Origin: Sindora glabra
Lineage: Eukaryota; Streptophyta; Magnoliopsida; Fabales; Fabaceae
DNA: 64,000 nt
Direction: 5' to 3'
NCBI GenBank assembly: GCA_020226215.1
Contig: CM035235.1
Location: 7,329,151 to 7,393,150, forward strand
Below are positions 12,640 through 22,789 of the stretch, in pieces (the first letter of the stretch is position 1; each line of letters opens with the position of its first letter). The position numbers and the translations under genes are program-made. Below the pieces are notes generated by a model. It saw nothing but the letters and a program-made list of their open reading frames with translations. It did not search any database and was not told the origin of the DNA.

Positions 12640-13530
12640 ATGAAATTACTTTTGCTATTTTTTTTCGTTTTAGCAATTAGTGCTCTTTAGCATCCTCTAT
12701 TATTATGGCTTAAATCCTTGCAATTACTACATCTAATAGTAGATAATCATTTTATTGCAATTGATGGTGAAGATTTATCATGTTTCCTAATTCTACTAGT
12801 CCTAGGCTATCTAGGTAGCCTAGTTAATGTTAGAAGGGCTATATTAGCTTTCTTTAGTGTTGCAAGATTAGGTGGAGGACATATTATACTAGCATATGCT
12901 TTCATGTATATGGAATTGATGTAATAATCATTACAATAATTTTTTATTTTTTATGGCTTTTTGTTATACAAGTTGCTACATGTTTCCAAAGCATCCTTGC
13001 AATGATCACAATATTTTAGTATAGTGTTTAATTGTTTCACTAACTTATAACCCACTAATTTTTCCTAAATAGAACTATTTTCATATTCTTATGAAAACTA
13101 CCCATAATTTCACTCCTTATACCATCTAGTAGACTCAAGATATGTTCGTCTCTTAATTCATTGATCCATAAGTTAATGCTTTCACATGCATTATTTATTG
13201 TATGAGGGCTTTTGGCTTTAAGATTAAATGCATGGCTACTCCATCAAACAATCATATGCAGTACTATCTAGCATAAACATTTTCTCTATAGCCTTATTAA
13301 ATAGAAACTTTTTTGAAATGTGTACTATCATCTAGTAATAATCCCTTAGAATCATATGAAAGTGTTTTGGCTTAAAGTTCTCTATAAGATACTTTGAACA
13401 ATGCTTGTGTAATGAGTACTTAAAAATAAACCCCACTATATTAGGCAGCTTTTACAGTAAATACACAAAATGTTAGAATACATAACAATTATAAATTGAA
13501 GGTTGGATAACCATAACAAAATAAGGTTTA
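12640..13530 (-). pseudogene. MULE transposase, C-terminal part with CCHC knuckle
   Basis: This minus-strand stretch follows an apparent intron (GTAAGA donor at 13538-13533). It contains INNACESINLWINELRDEHI (about 13125-13225), then LLDGIRSEIM. This corresponds to the MuDR-family segment in which an Asn-x-x-Glu-Ser-x-Asn core is followed by ARDKPILTMLE-like sequence. Further on, TRLPR, a stop and PRTSRIRKH match the basic RRxPGRPKKxR segment. CSNCKDLSHNNRGC at 12731-12690 is a perfect CX2CX4HX4C knuckle. Several stops and frame changes make it non-functional. The plus-strand frame 12718-12924 is only its shadow. Confidence 0.7.
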
Positions 13531-13982
13531 AATCTTACCCTTTGCATATCACCTATAAAAGTAAATGGGTTATCCTCCCTTCTTGGTCTAATTTTTTCCT
13601 TTAAGCACACAAGGAAATGTCTCTATGAGTCGCTTGTCTTAAACTCTACTATTATGTATGTAATTAGAGAAAGATCATTATTAACATCCAAACATATTGC
13701 ACTCAAGACAACACCACCAAATGCTCTTTTTAAGTGGCAGCCATATAAGCATATAAATAGCTTGCATTTATATAGAAACCCATCATTACATGCTTGATGA
13801 ATAATCTTCTAAAGATTGGATTAGGATTCAAAGTGGTTCTCATCTTGTATGTCATTTTTATCATACTATATGGATTTTTTTTAACAACTTAGCATAATGA
13901 GGTAACATCTTGTAACTTTTGTTATGTTTCCCTTTAACTTCTTCCAAGGCTTTCCTTTTTACTTTATAAAATTGTATAAGCT
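13531..13982 (-). pseudogene. MULE transposase, DDE core fragment
   Basis: Read on the minus strand, the fragment starts at the hAT insertion with LSLYNF. After one lost base it runs YKVKRKALEEVKGKHNKSYK and MLPHYAKLL, a clear match to the MuDR-family YRAKKKALE...SYxxLPxYxxxL block. It continues CLYGCHLKRAFGGVVLSA and CLDVNND, then ends FTFIGDMQR before a GTAAGA splice-donor-like sequence. In this family the first catalytic Asp sits in the DGCHLKG motif; here that position is Tyr (YGCHLKR), so the catalytic triad is broken even apart from the stops. The second Asp appears retained (GDMQR). Confidence 0.8.
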
Positions 13983-13990
13983 GAGGTCAA
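13983..13990. repeat. hAT target-site duplication, left copy (imperfect)
   Basis: GAGGTCAA abuts the left hAT terminus. The right copy at 20371-20378 is TGGGTTAA, identical at 5 of 8 positions, with two of the three differences being transitions. The duplicated word falls in the MULE transposase codons around Gly-Ile-Asn, and the MULE reading continues across the insertion. Confidence 0.55.
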
Positions 13991-15112
13991 TAAACTTATT
14001 AAAATGGGCTAACCTAATCCTATCAAACTAACTCAACAAGTAAAAATAATACAACAAACTAGTTTTAGATTAGGTTACTTTTTCATTTGGTTAAATCTGA
14101 TCGAGTTAATACAGTACCAGTCCTAATCTCAGTTACAGGTTGACATTTATGAGATAGGTTTTACAAGCTATTACAACTTGTTGCATTTATTATTAATTTC
14201 ACATCATTAATTAATTAAAATATGTTATTATTAAATATAATTATATTTTATTATTATTATCACTTAAAATTTCATTAAAAGGATAAAAGTAGGATAAATC
14301 TATTGAGACAATTAAAAAATTTATATAACTTTTGAAATTTAAAAAAGATTAAATATGAATTTTTTAAAAAATAAAGTAAGAAAATTTTTAAACATTAATG
14401 TAGTTTTATTCCTAATTTCTTAGGATATATTAGTAACTTTTCAATATATTAAAATTTTAAATTGAAATCTCCTCACCTTTAATACGTAAAAGAAAATACA
14501 GGCTAAAAATAATTTTACACTTGTAAAAAATTATTTATAAAAAATGCATTTGATTTAAGTAAAAAATTATTTATAAAAATTGGATTTTATTTAAATAAGC
14601 TAAGTTTAAATTTGAGATATAATAAGAATTGTAATCAAAATTATGTATTAAAATTTTTAAATGATTAAATAGTGGTGAGAAACTTTAGATTTTAGATTAA
14701 GATTCCTTCTTATAATTATCATATATTATTATTATTGTTATGATTACTCTTATTATTATAAAATATAATTATAATTTATTATTACCACTTAAAAATATTA
14801 TTATTATTGTTGTTATTATTTAATAGAACTAAAAAAATTAAGAAATAATAATTTTTAACATGAAATTTTTTTATTAAAAGGGGTAAAAACTATGTGACCT
14901 ACTCCACAAAAATTTTACTATTAAATAAAATGAATACAAATATTTTGCTAACTAAATTTATAATATATAAATGTGTCACTATTTTTAATTATCTCCATTA
15001 CTCGATAATAATTCATCTTCTTACAAATTATTTTATAGTTTATCTTCCATATCGAACCAATTCTTTAAATAAATAATCATTTCTAAGTTCTAATAATTCA
15101 GATAAATGTTTG

Positions 15113-15493
15113 TCATCTAAAATTCACTTGCGAAGAGAAAATACATTTTTTGATGCTACTAAAAACATTGGAAATGTTAGTATATCGCGTGCCATAAGAA
15201 AAAAATATAGAATATAGTGTTGCTTGTACTTTCAACCATTCTAAAATAGTAAATTTTAGCATATTAGTTACATTAGGTATAAATAAGTAAGAACTTAATT
15301 CGTTATTGATTAAGGGAGTATCATTAGCTAAATCTAATAAGTTATCATATTCTTCATGATATAAAATATTTATTCTTAAAGAAGATGAAAAATTCATTAT
15401 TGAATACACATAACTAAATTTACAACTATATACTTGATATATTTCTTGTAGTAAATTATTTATATAAGATTTTAAGTCAAATTCATATTGCAT
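15113..15493 (-). pseudogene. hAT transposase, C-terminal dimerisation region
   Basis: A 126-codon open frame contains NNELSSYL, FTILEWLKVQATLYSI and TNISNVFSS. These match, in order, the hAT C-terminal dimerisation signature: E(L)xxYL, then FDILxWWK, then the SVASESAFS-like segment. The second Trp of the WW pair and the SESxFS serines are changed. The frame opens at MQYEFDL only by chance, because related sequence continues upstream in other frames. Confidence 0.75.
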
Positions 15494-16400
15494 ATTTTTA
15501 AGGTACTTTTTACTAATTTTTTCACTCTTTCTTGTTTAACTCTAAGATCCATAATTGTAGTTATAACATATAAATAAAAAATATTTCTAAAATATTTATT
15601 CCATTTTAGTAAACATTCATTAATAATAATTTCAAACCCATTAAAACTTCTAAATTTTTAAAAATACATATCTATAATTAAGTAAAATAATAAGTATTGA
15701 ATGAGATGTCAGATAATAAGAATTAGATGAAAGATTATTTGCTTTATAAGATGTTTGCAAAAATTATAAGTAAATTTGTACTCTTTTCCATTCAACATTT
15801 TCAAGGTGATGATTAACTTGCATTTTTATTGAATAAAAAAATCTATGATATCTTTATACTCTAAGCAAAATTCTAACACTTTAAAAATAAATTCCATTGT
15901 GTAAAAATATCTTATGGAGGTGTCTTAGGTTTTCTAGATACTTATACATATAATTATTTTCAATCATACCTCCTAACTGGTGATGATTTGACATATAAAA
16001 TTATACTTCTAAGATTCTATACAACTATAGAAATAACTTTTAATGCATTTTGAACAATCAAATTTAAAATATGGCATGCTTATCTAAGATTAAAAAATTA
16101 AGCTTTAAGAATAGGATTTAAAATTGGAATTAAAATTCTAATAGTACTAGTATTAGTAGATGCATTATCAAAGGTAATTAAAAATATTTTATCCAATATG
16201 ATATATTCATAACAAGTATTTATTATATAAAAAGTAATAGTAGATGTATCATTTGGTGGTAGAATTGATTTAAAATAAATAACTCTTTTATATAAAATAA
16301 AATTATTATTAATATAATGGGCAGTTGCATAAGCATAACTCATTTGAGATGGTGATGTTCAAATATTGGATATAAGTGTAATTTTACCTTTGAATTTAAA
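15494..16400 (-). pseudogene. hAT transposase, catalytic-region relic
   Basis: The minus strand reads CLLKWNKYFRNIFYLYV and TTIMDLRVKQERVKKLVKS at about 15500-15640. This matches the plant hAT segment with a YW motif followed by a LDPRxKL motif. An open frame at 16098-16343 reads AYATAHYINNNFILYKRVIY, PPNDTSTI, then KIFLITFDNASTNTSTI. It corresponds to the hAT TAHYID...W.L..RVI.F and TxDNASxN block, which contains a catalytic Asp (still present in FDNAS). Stops and shifts occur between these blocks. No clear BED zinc finger was found upstream, although a Cys-containing stretch near 16740 may be its remnant. Confidence 0.7.
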
Positions 16401-17144
16401 AAAAAGTTGGCTAAAATCTTTTTTCTATTCTTTAAAAATTTTATTTAATTTATTTACGCTAGTATTCCTACTTATATTATGTCATTAAGGATGAAAGTAT
16501 TGAACAAGAGATTTTAATTTTGGAGAACTAACTATACTTAAAGGTATTTCAGAATGACAAACCTATTTATACAATTCACACTGCACTTAAAGGCATGTTA
16601 AAATTTTCGCTTGGAATTTTTATAATATCCATTTGTTTAAAAAGAATAATAATATCTCATTATACTAGTACTACTATAACTATCATAATTATAATTTTTT
16701 AGATAATATTTGCAAAATCCTTTAGTTGCATTATTTACAATTTTTAGAACAAACTAATTCCACATTTGAATTTTTTTTATCTTTTTGCTAAATTGGATGA
16801 GGATGTGGGAGTATTTATGTTCTTATGACTACAAGCACATTATATAAAAGATAGATATTGAGAAGCAAGAGGAGATGATGTGAACTGGAGTGTGCTTGAA
16901 GGAGCATTTGTAAAATTATTATTTAAAAAAATAATAACTATATATTTTTAAAAAAATTATTATCAAAATAATTTTGTATATTATTAAAATTATTTAAATC
17001 CATAATTAAAATTTATTAATAATATGAAAATGAGATCACTAATATTAACAAGAATCACAACTATTGAATTAACCATAGTACTATAAAAATTGAAATATAT
17101 AAAACTTAATAAAAAAATATAAGTAAAGATTAGAAAGAATTGAA

Positions 17145-17149
17145 GAGTT
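17145..17149. repeat. TSD of the solo copia LTR, left copy
   Basis: GAGTT precedes the LTR start and is repeated exactly at 18695-18699 after its end. Five base pairs is the usual TSD length for Ty1/copia elements. Confidence 0.8.
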
Positions 17150-18694
17150 TGTTGGTGTGTGTTTTAAGAGCCAATCATAAGATGATTGTAATAAGGCATA
17201 ATGTATTACATTTTATTTTAAGCAATACAATTATTATATTTTGTTTTATTTTATTTTTTGCACAATTTATAAACTTAAATATAATAATTATCTCTAAATT
17301 AATTTTTCTATTCCTAAAATATCCATAGTTGAATATTATTGTAGAAGGAAAAATAATAATAATACATTAAGACTATCATGTATACTGACTGATGATTATG
17401 AATTATAAATATATGATATTAAGTTAATACATGGGTATATCGTTAGTGAATAGATGTATTGTATTGACCCGCTATGAGAATACTATATGGATTGTCGTGT
17501 GTCATTAGCTATTCTCATGTGACCATAATGCAAGTAGTCTTTTGACCTGAAGTCACTATGGTTCGCTACATAAGATGTCACACACTTTGATGTCATCCTA
17601 TGTCACCTTTAATCGGGATGACATGTAGGGCATTAATTGAATGTGTCACAAATCATGTAAAGGGATATGAGTGGTGTAGATGGAATTTTATTACTTATGT
17701 ATAAAGGAGAGATATCCTTGAGCCCTTTGATTGAGTGAGACTTATAAATGCATGACCATACTCAACTGGATCAATATGTAATATTGATCATTTGTTTAAG
17801 TTAGCCTACTCGGTATCAAAAAATATAAATTGAACATTGACGACGATGACACACTTCATACCTCTAGTTCGATTTGAATATCATTGCAAAAAGGATTGTG
17901 ATGCAAAGTATTGATCACACATTAGGTGGATATCAAATCATAGATATTCTTACTACTTGAGTGATAGTGATATATTACTAGATGCCGCTCACTATCTATG
18001 GTGCAATGATAGGTCATTGCAAACGTAGTAAGAATTTATATGGTCATGCAAAAGGCGTAAAAATGAAACAGTAAATTAGTTTTTAGTTAGACTAAAACTT
18101 ATTAATTGGGCTTATTATTTTATATATATTATCAAAGTAATAATGTACATATATTATTATTCACGTAATATATATTTTATATTATATTATGTGATATTAT
18201 CTGATATTAAAGTAATATTAGATAACTAATGGATAAGCTCTATCTCTCCTCACTCTCACCATGTTAGAGATAAGGTATTAATGATTGAATAAAATTAAGT
18301 TAATGATGGTTTTCCTAGCAGGACAAGGAAATATGCATGCTTTTAGCTTTATAAAAAGGGTATGAAGGCATAATTGTTTATGCATGAAAATAAGTAAATT
18401 CACCATTAATAAAACCACGCAAAACACCCTACAAAATTACACAAAACCTTTTCCTCTTTGTGTAAAAGAGGAATCCTAGCAGATTCGTGAAGATTAAGAA
18501 GTCACCATTCATTCCATGTAGATATAGAAACATCATCACCTGATTGTACTCATAATTTGGATATGCACTTTAAGAGGTAATCTTTAATTCTTAATTTATG
18601 TCTTTGTACATTGATCTATAGAAATATTTCACAAAACATAATTTAAAAAAAATTATTTTTTTGCTGCACTGCATGATGTATGTGAAACCCAACA
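17150..18694 (+). mobile_element. Solo LTR of a Ty1/copia element, inserted in the hAT
   Basis: The LTR begins TGTTGGTGTG and ends GAAACCCAACA, giving the perfect terminal inverted repeat TGTTGG/CCAACA, and is flanked by exact GAGTT duplications. It is 1,545 bp. It is a distant relative of the copia LTRs at 28147, 35209 and 60204: shared words in the same order include AGCCAATCAT against AACCAATCAT, TTTTGACCTGAAGTCACTATGG against TTTGACCTGAGATCACCAAGG, GTCACAAATCATG against GTCACATATCATG, and ATGCATGACCATACTCA against ATGCATGGCCATGCTCA. No internal region remains, so it arose by recombination between two LTRs. The frame at 17140-17328 is not a gene. Confidence 0.85.
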
Positions 18695-18699
18695 GAGTT

Positions 18700-20354
18700 T
18701 CAATAATATTTTCCTTTAAAGTGAAAATTTTAATACTTTAAAACTTTACGCACCATTTCCACATTTAATTTTTCACACTTGTAGAGAAATAAAAATGTAT
18801 CACAATTGTGAAAATTATGAGAATGAGATTGAAGTTAGAAAGAATGAATATTTATTATATAAATTAAGTTTGATTGAGATAAATATTTATAGTCATATGA
18901 AATATATAAAATATTAGTAAAATATTTTATAATAAATTAGCCATTGATCAACAGCTCATTGCTAGTGAGTCGTTGCTCAATAACTCTTTTTTTGTTTCTT
19001 TGTCTATTTTTAGCCTTGTTTGAGTTCAAAAAAGACATCTCACTTTCTCCAACCTAACTCTAGATGCCTTTATTATAATTAGCTTTTACAACCAAGTACT
19101 TAACCATTACCTATTTATCTTTAAATTTTATTGTTATTTTAATTTCTAAACATACAATTGCATTTAAAATTAATATTAATGATAAAAATAAACTTAGTAT
19201 TTAATCTTAAATGCCAATTATTCTATATTTCAAATTAATTTTGTAATTGACATTGATAATTACTTATTTTTATTTTTACTATAATTATGTATCCATTCTT
19301 TCAATTATAATATTAAGAAATATAAAAAATTTTGCATACTAAATTTTTATAATTTATTATAAAAAATATATCAATATGAAAACTTAAAAAGCATCACACA
19401 TCAATACAATTTTTCTATTAAAATTTTATAAAAGTTCACAATTTTTTTTATTTTTACTTCAATGCTGTTACATAATGAATTCTATTTCCTTTTAAATTTA
19501 TAAATATAAAACTTTTAAAATTTTAACAAAGAAATATAAATGTTTAAGACTTATAATTGTAGTTATAATTTTAAAAAAGATATATAAATATTTATAATAT
19601 AAATAATTAGTTAAATTATTTATTTGCTAAAAATTAGTTATATTTAAAAATTTTAATTAATTTAAAAATAATATTGAATATTTATTTAAAATTAGTATTA
19701 AATTTTTAATTTTAAATGTAACTAACTTTTTGATCCTAGAAAAGGGTGGATATTAAAGACAAATATTCAATAGGGGATGTTAGGTACTATTTTTTTAAGT
19801 GATTTGAAAATTTAGAATTGGATTTTTTTATTCATTTTATTATATATATTAATATAATTAAATTATTACTTTAATATATATATATATACATATAAATATA
19901 TTAATCAATTAGTCTTTGTCTAATTATTATTTTATTAATTTTTAGGTCTTATGATAATAATTTTTTTACAAATTTTTATAAAATTTTTAAATTTTAAAGT
20001 AATTATTTATTTTAATAAGCTTTTATAAGTATAATATATGTTGATAATATTGAATATATAAACTCATTAATTTTAATATCAAATGTTATATAAAATTATT
20101 TTAATCTATATATAAATGTTAATTCATAATTTTAACATATTAAAATTATAATTTTAATATATATTAATCAATTAATCCTTTATTATTTATTATATATTTT
20201 CAGACTAATGAACTAACTCAATAATTTCATGGGTTAACACTTACTAATTTTAATCGCTTACCAAATCAGATCATTGTTATTATTTTCTATACTAGTTCTA
20301 GTCTTAGGCTAAGCAAAATTATACTAGTCCCAAGACAACCTATTGAACCCAATT
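18700..20354. other. hAT subterminal AT-rich region
   Basis: AT-rich DNA between the solo LTR and the right hAT terminus, with no convincing coding frame. Given the orientation of the transposase, it should be the 5' flank and promoter side of the hAT gene; any N-terminal exons are too decayed for me to see. Confidence 0.45.
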
Positions 20355-20370
20355 CATTTTGACACCTTTA

Positions 20371-20950
20371 TGGGTTAATACCAAAGTCATTATGTAGTTA
20401 ATTGTATGTAAGCTTATAGTTGATATAAGGATTTACCATTAAAGACCTTTCAAGCTTTACTACCATCCAAGTTGAGTTTGCAATAGTCTTTATTGAATTC
20501 TTAATATAAGTATTCTCTTCCTTGTATATCTTGATCATGAAAGTTTTACCATTGGCTAATAACAATGCATGAACTTTTCAAGTACACCTTTTAGTATCAT
20601 ATATGACAATAACTCTAGACTTTTCATTCTTCTTCCTAATGACATCAAAGTTCTCTTGGATGATGTGGTTCTTAAGAATTGCTCTAAACTTATTCATATT
20701 AATGAAAATTTGATTCTTAACTAGCTACACCTGGCTTTTCTCTAAGGCTTGGAATCTAATTCCTTTCATATTTTTGCTTACATTAATAATTTCAAGTTCT
20801 TTTTATCACTAGCTGAACTTTACCTATCACCACTTTTACTTCAAATTCACTATCACTATTTTCATCACTATGTTCTATCTTCTTACCTTTTTCACTATCA
20901 TCACATGCTATATCCTCATCTAAAATGTCACACATGTTATGCTCAGTAAG
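20371..20950 (-). pseudogene. MULE transposase, MuDR-type N-terminal domain fragment
   Basis: Minus-strand reading gives MCDILDEDIACDDSEKGKK and an acidic, Ser-rich stretch. NKFRAILKNHIIQENFDVI, RKKNEKSRVIVIYD, VHALLLANGKTFMIKIYKEE and NPYINYKLTYN follow, ending DFGIN at the hAT junction. This order (acidic linker, FRxAIxxYxxxxxF domain, VxCxxxxCxWxxxA-like segment, then NPxxxxxxL) is that of plant MuDR-family transposases. The Cys and Trp residues of the putative zinc-binding segment are mostly lost (YDTKRCT then a stop). The reading resumes as LSLYNF on the other side of the hAT at 13982. Confidence 0.75.
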
Positions 20951-21225
20951 TTCAAGTTCTATTTTTGGTTGGTTTAGATGGATAGGTTAGGGTTGAGGTG
21001 TTGTAGTCTTAGCTTAGCATGTAAGTTTAGGTTAGAATACTAGTATTTGTGTTTAAAGGGATGCTTAGGCTTTAGTTTATGGATTAGTAGTATTCAAGTT
21101 AGTTGTTTAAGATATTATTTCTAGAGGTTGAGAGTTAGGTTTAGATTGGAGGTTTGCATAGAGTGGGGTTCATAATTTCTACTTCAGATTTGGATTAAGT
21201 TGTTAGTATTTGGGTTTGGAGGCAA
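20951..21225 (-). pseudogene. MULE transposase, repetitive N-terminal linker (inner part)
   Basis: On the minus strand this AAC/CCT-rich stretch reads as short Pro-, Asn- and Leu-rich runs such as PPNPNTNNL, as expected for a disordered linker. About 130 bp of it (21055-21190) is repeated with roughly 75-80% identity at 27142-27275, on the far side of the gypsy element. Without the gypsy element the two copies would form a tandem pair of about 170-bp period. Confidence 0.5.
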
Positions 21226-22763
21226 TGTGCAAGATTTTATTTATATCATTTCTTCCTATTTTATATATCTTAGTGTGTTACATATGCTTAATTTATGAAA
21301 TTGCCTTTTCTATGTGATTAGGTGTTAATTTTCCAACATTTTGAAATTGTTCAATTAATGGTGGATTTTTATAATATTTTAGATTTTCGGCTATAACTTG
21401 AGTTTTGTTCATCAAATTTTGGTGATCTTTAAATCATTAGAAAGCTTAGAGGTAGCTTTAAAACTTTTATGTTTTGGCCATATCCCAATTCGAACATTTG
21501 GAAAGTAAAAAATGGCTATGAAATTGATGCTTTATTTTTGTTCAAGCTAAACCAATCTTGATTTTTAGGCCATATTTAAAGCTTTAGAGGTTTAATCAAG
21601 TTGAAATTAGTGTTTAAAATTGCCTAAAGCCTACTCCAACAATTTTCATGTTTGGGTTTATTGAAACTACATGGTTTTTAGAGTCTTAGAATAGTTAGAA
21701 GTCAAACCTATGAGATTTTACTATAGTAACTCTTATAGTGCATTATTTTATAAATTAGGTTTTTAGTTTTTAAAATTAGAAAGATTCTATTCTTTATAAT
21801 CCTAAGAGACATATTAACTAGGTCCATTAGGTTTTGTAGGATAGGAAATCAAATCATAAGGTTTGTGCTTCAAAGATAAGAACACATAATTCTAAATAAC
21901 TTTATTTTCTTCTCCAATTTTCTTCCTTTTCATACATGGAAGGATAATTTTAGATTGACTCAAGGAATTTGAGACTCATCTTGGTTTGGATTTTGAGATC
22001 TTGAGGTATAATGTTAACTTTTGTTAATTAATTTTCTTCTTTTTCTAATTCTTTTATCTAATTTTTTAGAATTGCATGAATTAGATATTGATTTCATATA
22101 ATTTGTGTCCATTAGTGTGATTTATGATATCTATCTAATTTTATGTTAAATTTTGATTGATTAATCATCATTCTTCTTGTGAAAATAGAGGATTGACTGA
22201 TTAAATTAAAAATTTCTGGTTTAATCTTTTAATTAAGTTAAATTTTATATTCAAATCAATTTAGATATAATTTTATGGATTATAGCAGTTGTTTTTACTA
22301 ATCTGATTTGATCAAATTCTAGATGATTACTTAGCATATAATTCATGAATCATTATAAGGGTTTCAAATGATTTTATGTTGAAAAATTAATTTTAGTTAT
22401 CAAATATGTTGTGATTTATGATTAATCCACTAAAAAGTTCTAAATTCCTTGGATCAGTTGCATTTCTTTATTATTTTTTTATGTTAATTCTACATTCTAT
22501 TTAATTTTGAATTAAACTCTCTAAATTAGTTTTGTTTACATTCTTGCATCTTGTTTTCATATTGTTTGTTTAATATCTTAATTCTATTTTTATTTACTTC
22601 TTCTATTTTTTTTCTTTTGATTATGTAATCGTATTCAATAATTAAATATGAAAGAATATCTTAAGTGAATCACTAGGGTTTGATCTAGTTTGTTACTTTA
22701 TACTATAAATTTTTTATCAAATTAGTAATTTTTCAATTTTGATTAGGTTTAATAGTTGTTACA
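21226..22763 (+). repeat. Left LTR of the Athila-like element
   Basis: It begins TGTGCAAGATTTTATTTATA and ends AGTTGTTACA just before the primer-binding site. It aligns throughout with 25653-27141 and, in reverse orientation, with 47680-49118. The two LTRs are strongly diverged, so this insertion is much older than the copia element at 28147. Confidence 0.7.
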
Positions 22764-22767
22764 ATTT

Positions 22768-22785
22768 TAGCATTGCTATCGGAGA
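22768..22785 (+). other. Primer-binding site, tRNA-Asp type, decayed
   Basis: TAGCATTGCTATCGGAGA lies 4 bp after the left LTR. Compared with the usual Athila site TGGCGCCGTTGCCGGGGA, all eight differences are G/A or C/T transitions, the signature of deaminated methylcytosine. Confidence 0.6.
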
Positions 22786-22789
22786 TTAG

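Larger units (their letters stand above)
13991..20370 (-). mobile_element. hAT DNA transposon inserted in the MULE transposase
   Basis: The right terminus, read on the minus strand, is TAAAGGTGTCAAAATG, close to the TAGGGGTGTCAAAATGGG start typical of many plant hAT elements. The left terminus, read on the plus strand, is TAAACTTATTAAAATG, a decayed copy. Inside is a minus-strand hAT transposase relic (15113-16343). The element interrupts the MULE transposase between the codons for DFGIN and LSLYNF. Total length is 6,380 bp; removing the solo copia LTR at 17150-18694 and its TSD leaves about 4.8 kb, a plausible size for an autonomous hAT. The long AT-rich flanks on either side of the transposase carry no recognisable gene. 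Confidence 0.75.

Noticed and set aside
12718..12924. Plus-strand 68-codon frame
   Set aside because: It is antisense to the MULE transposase tail and zinc knuckle, which carry recognisable motifs.
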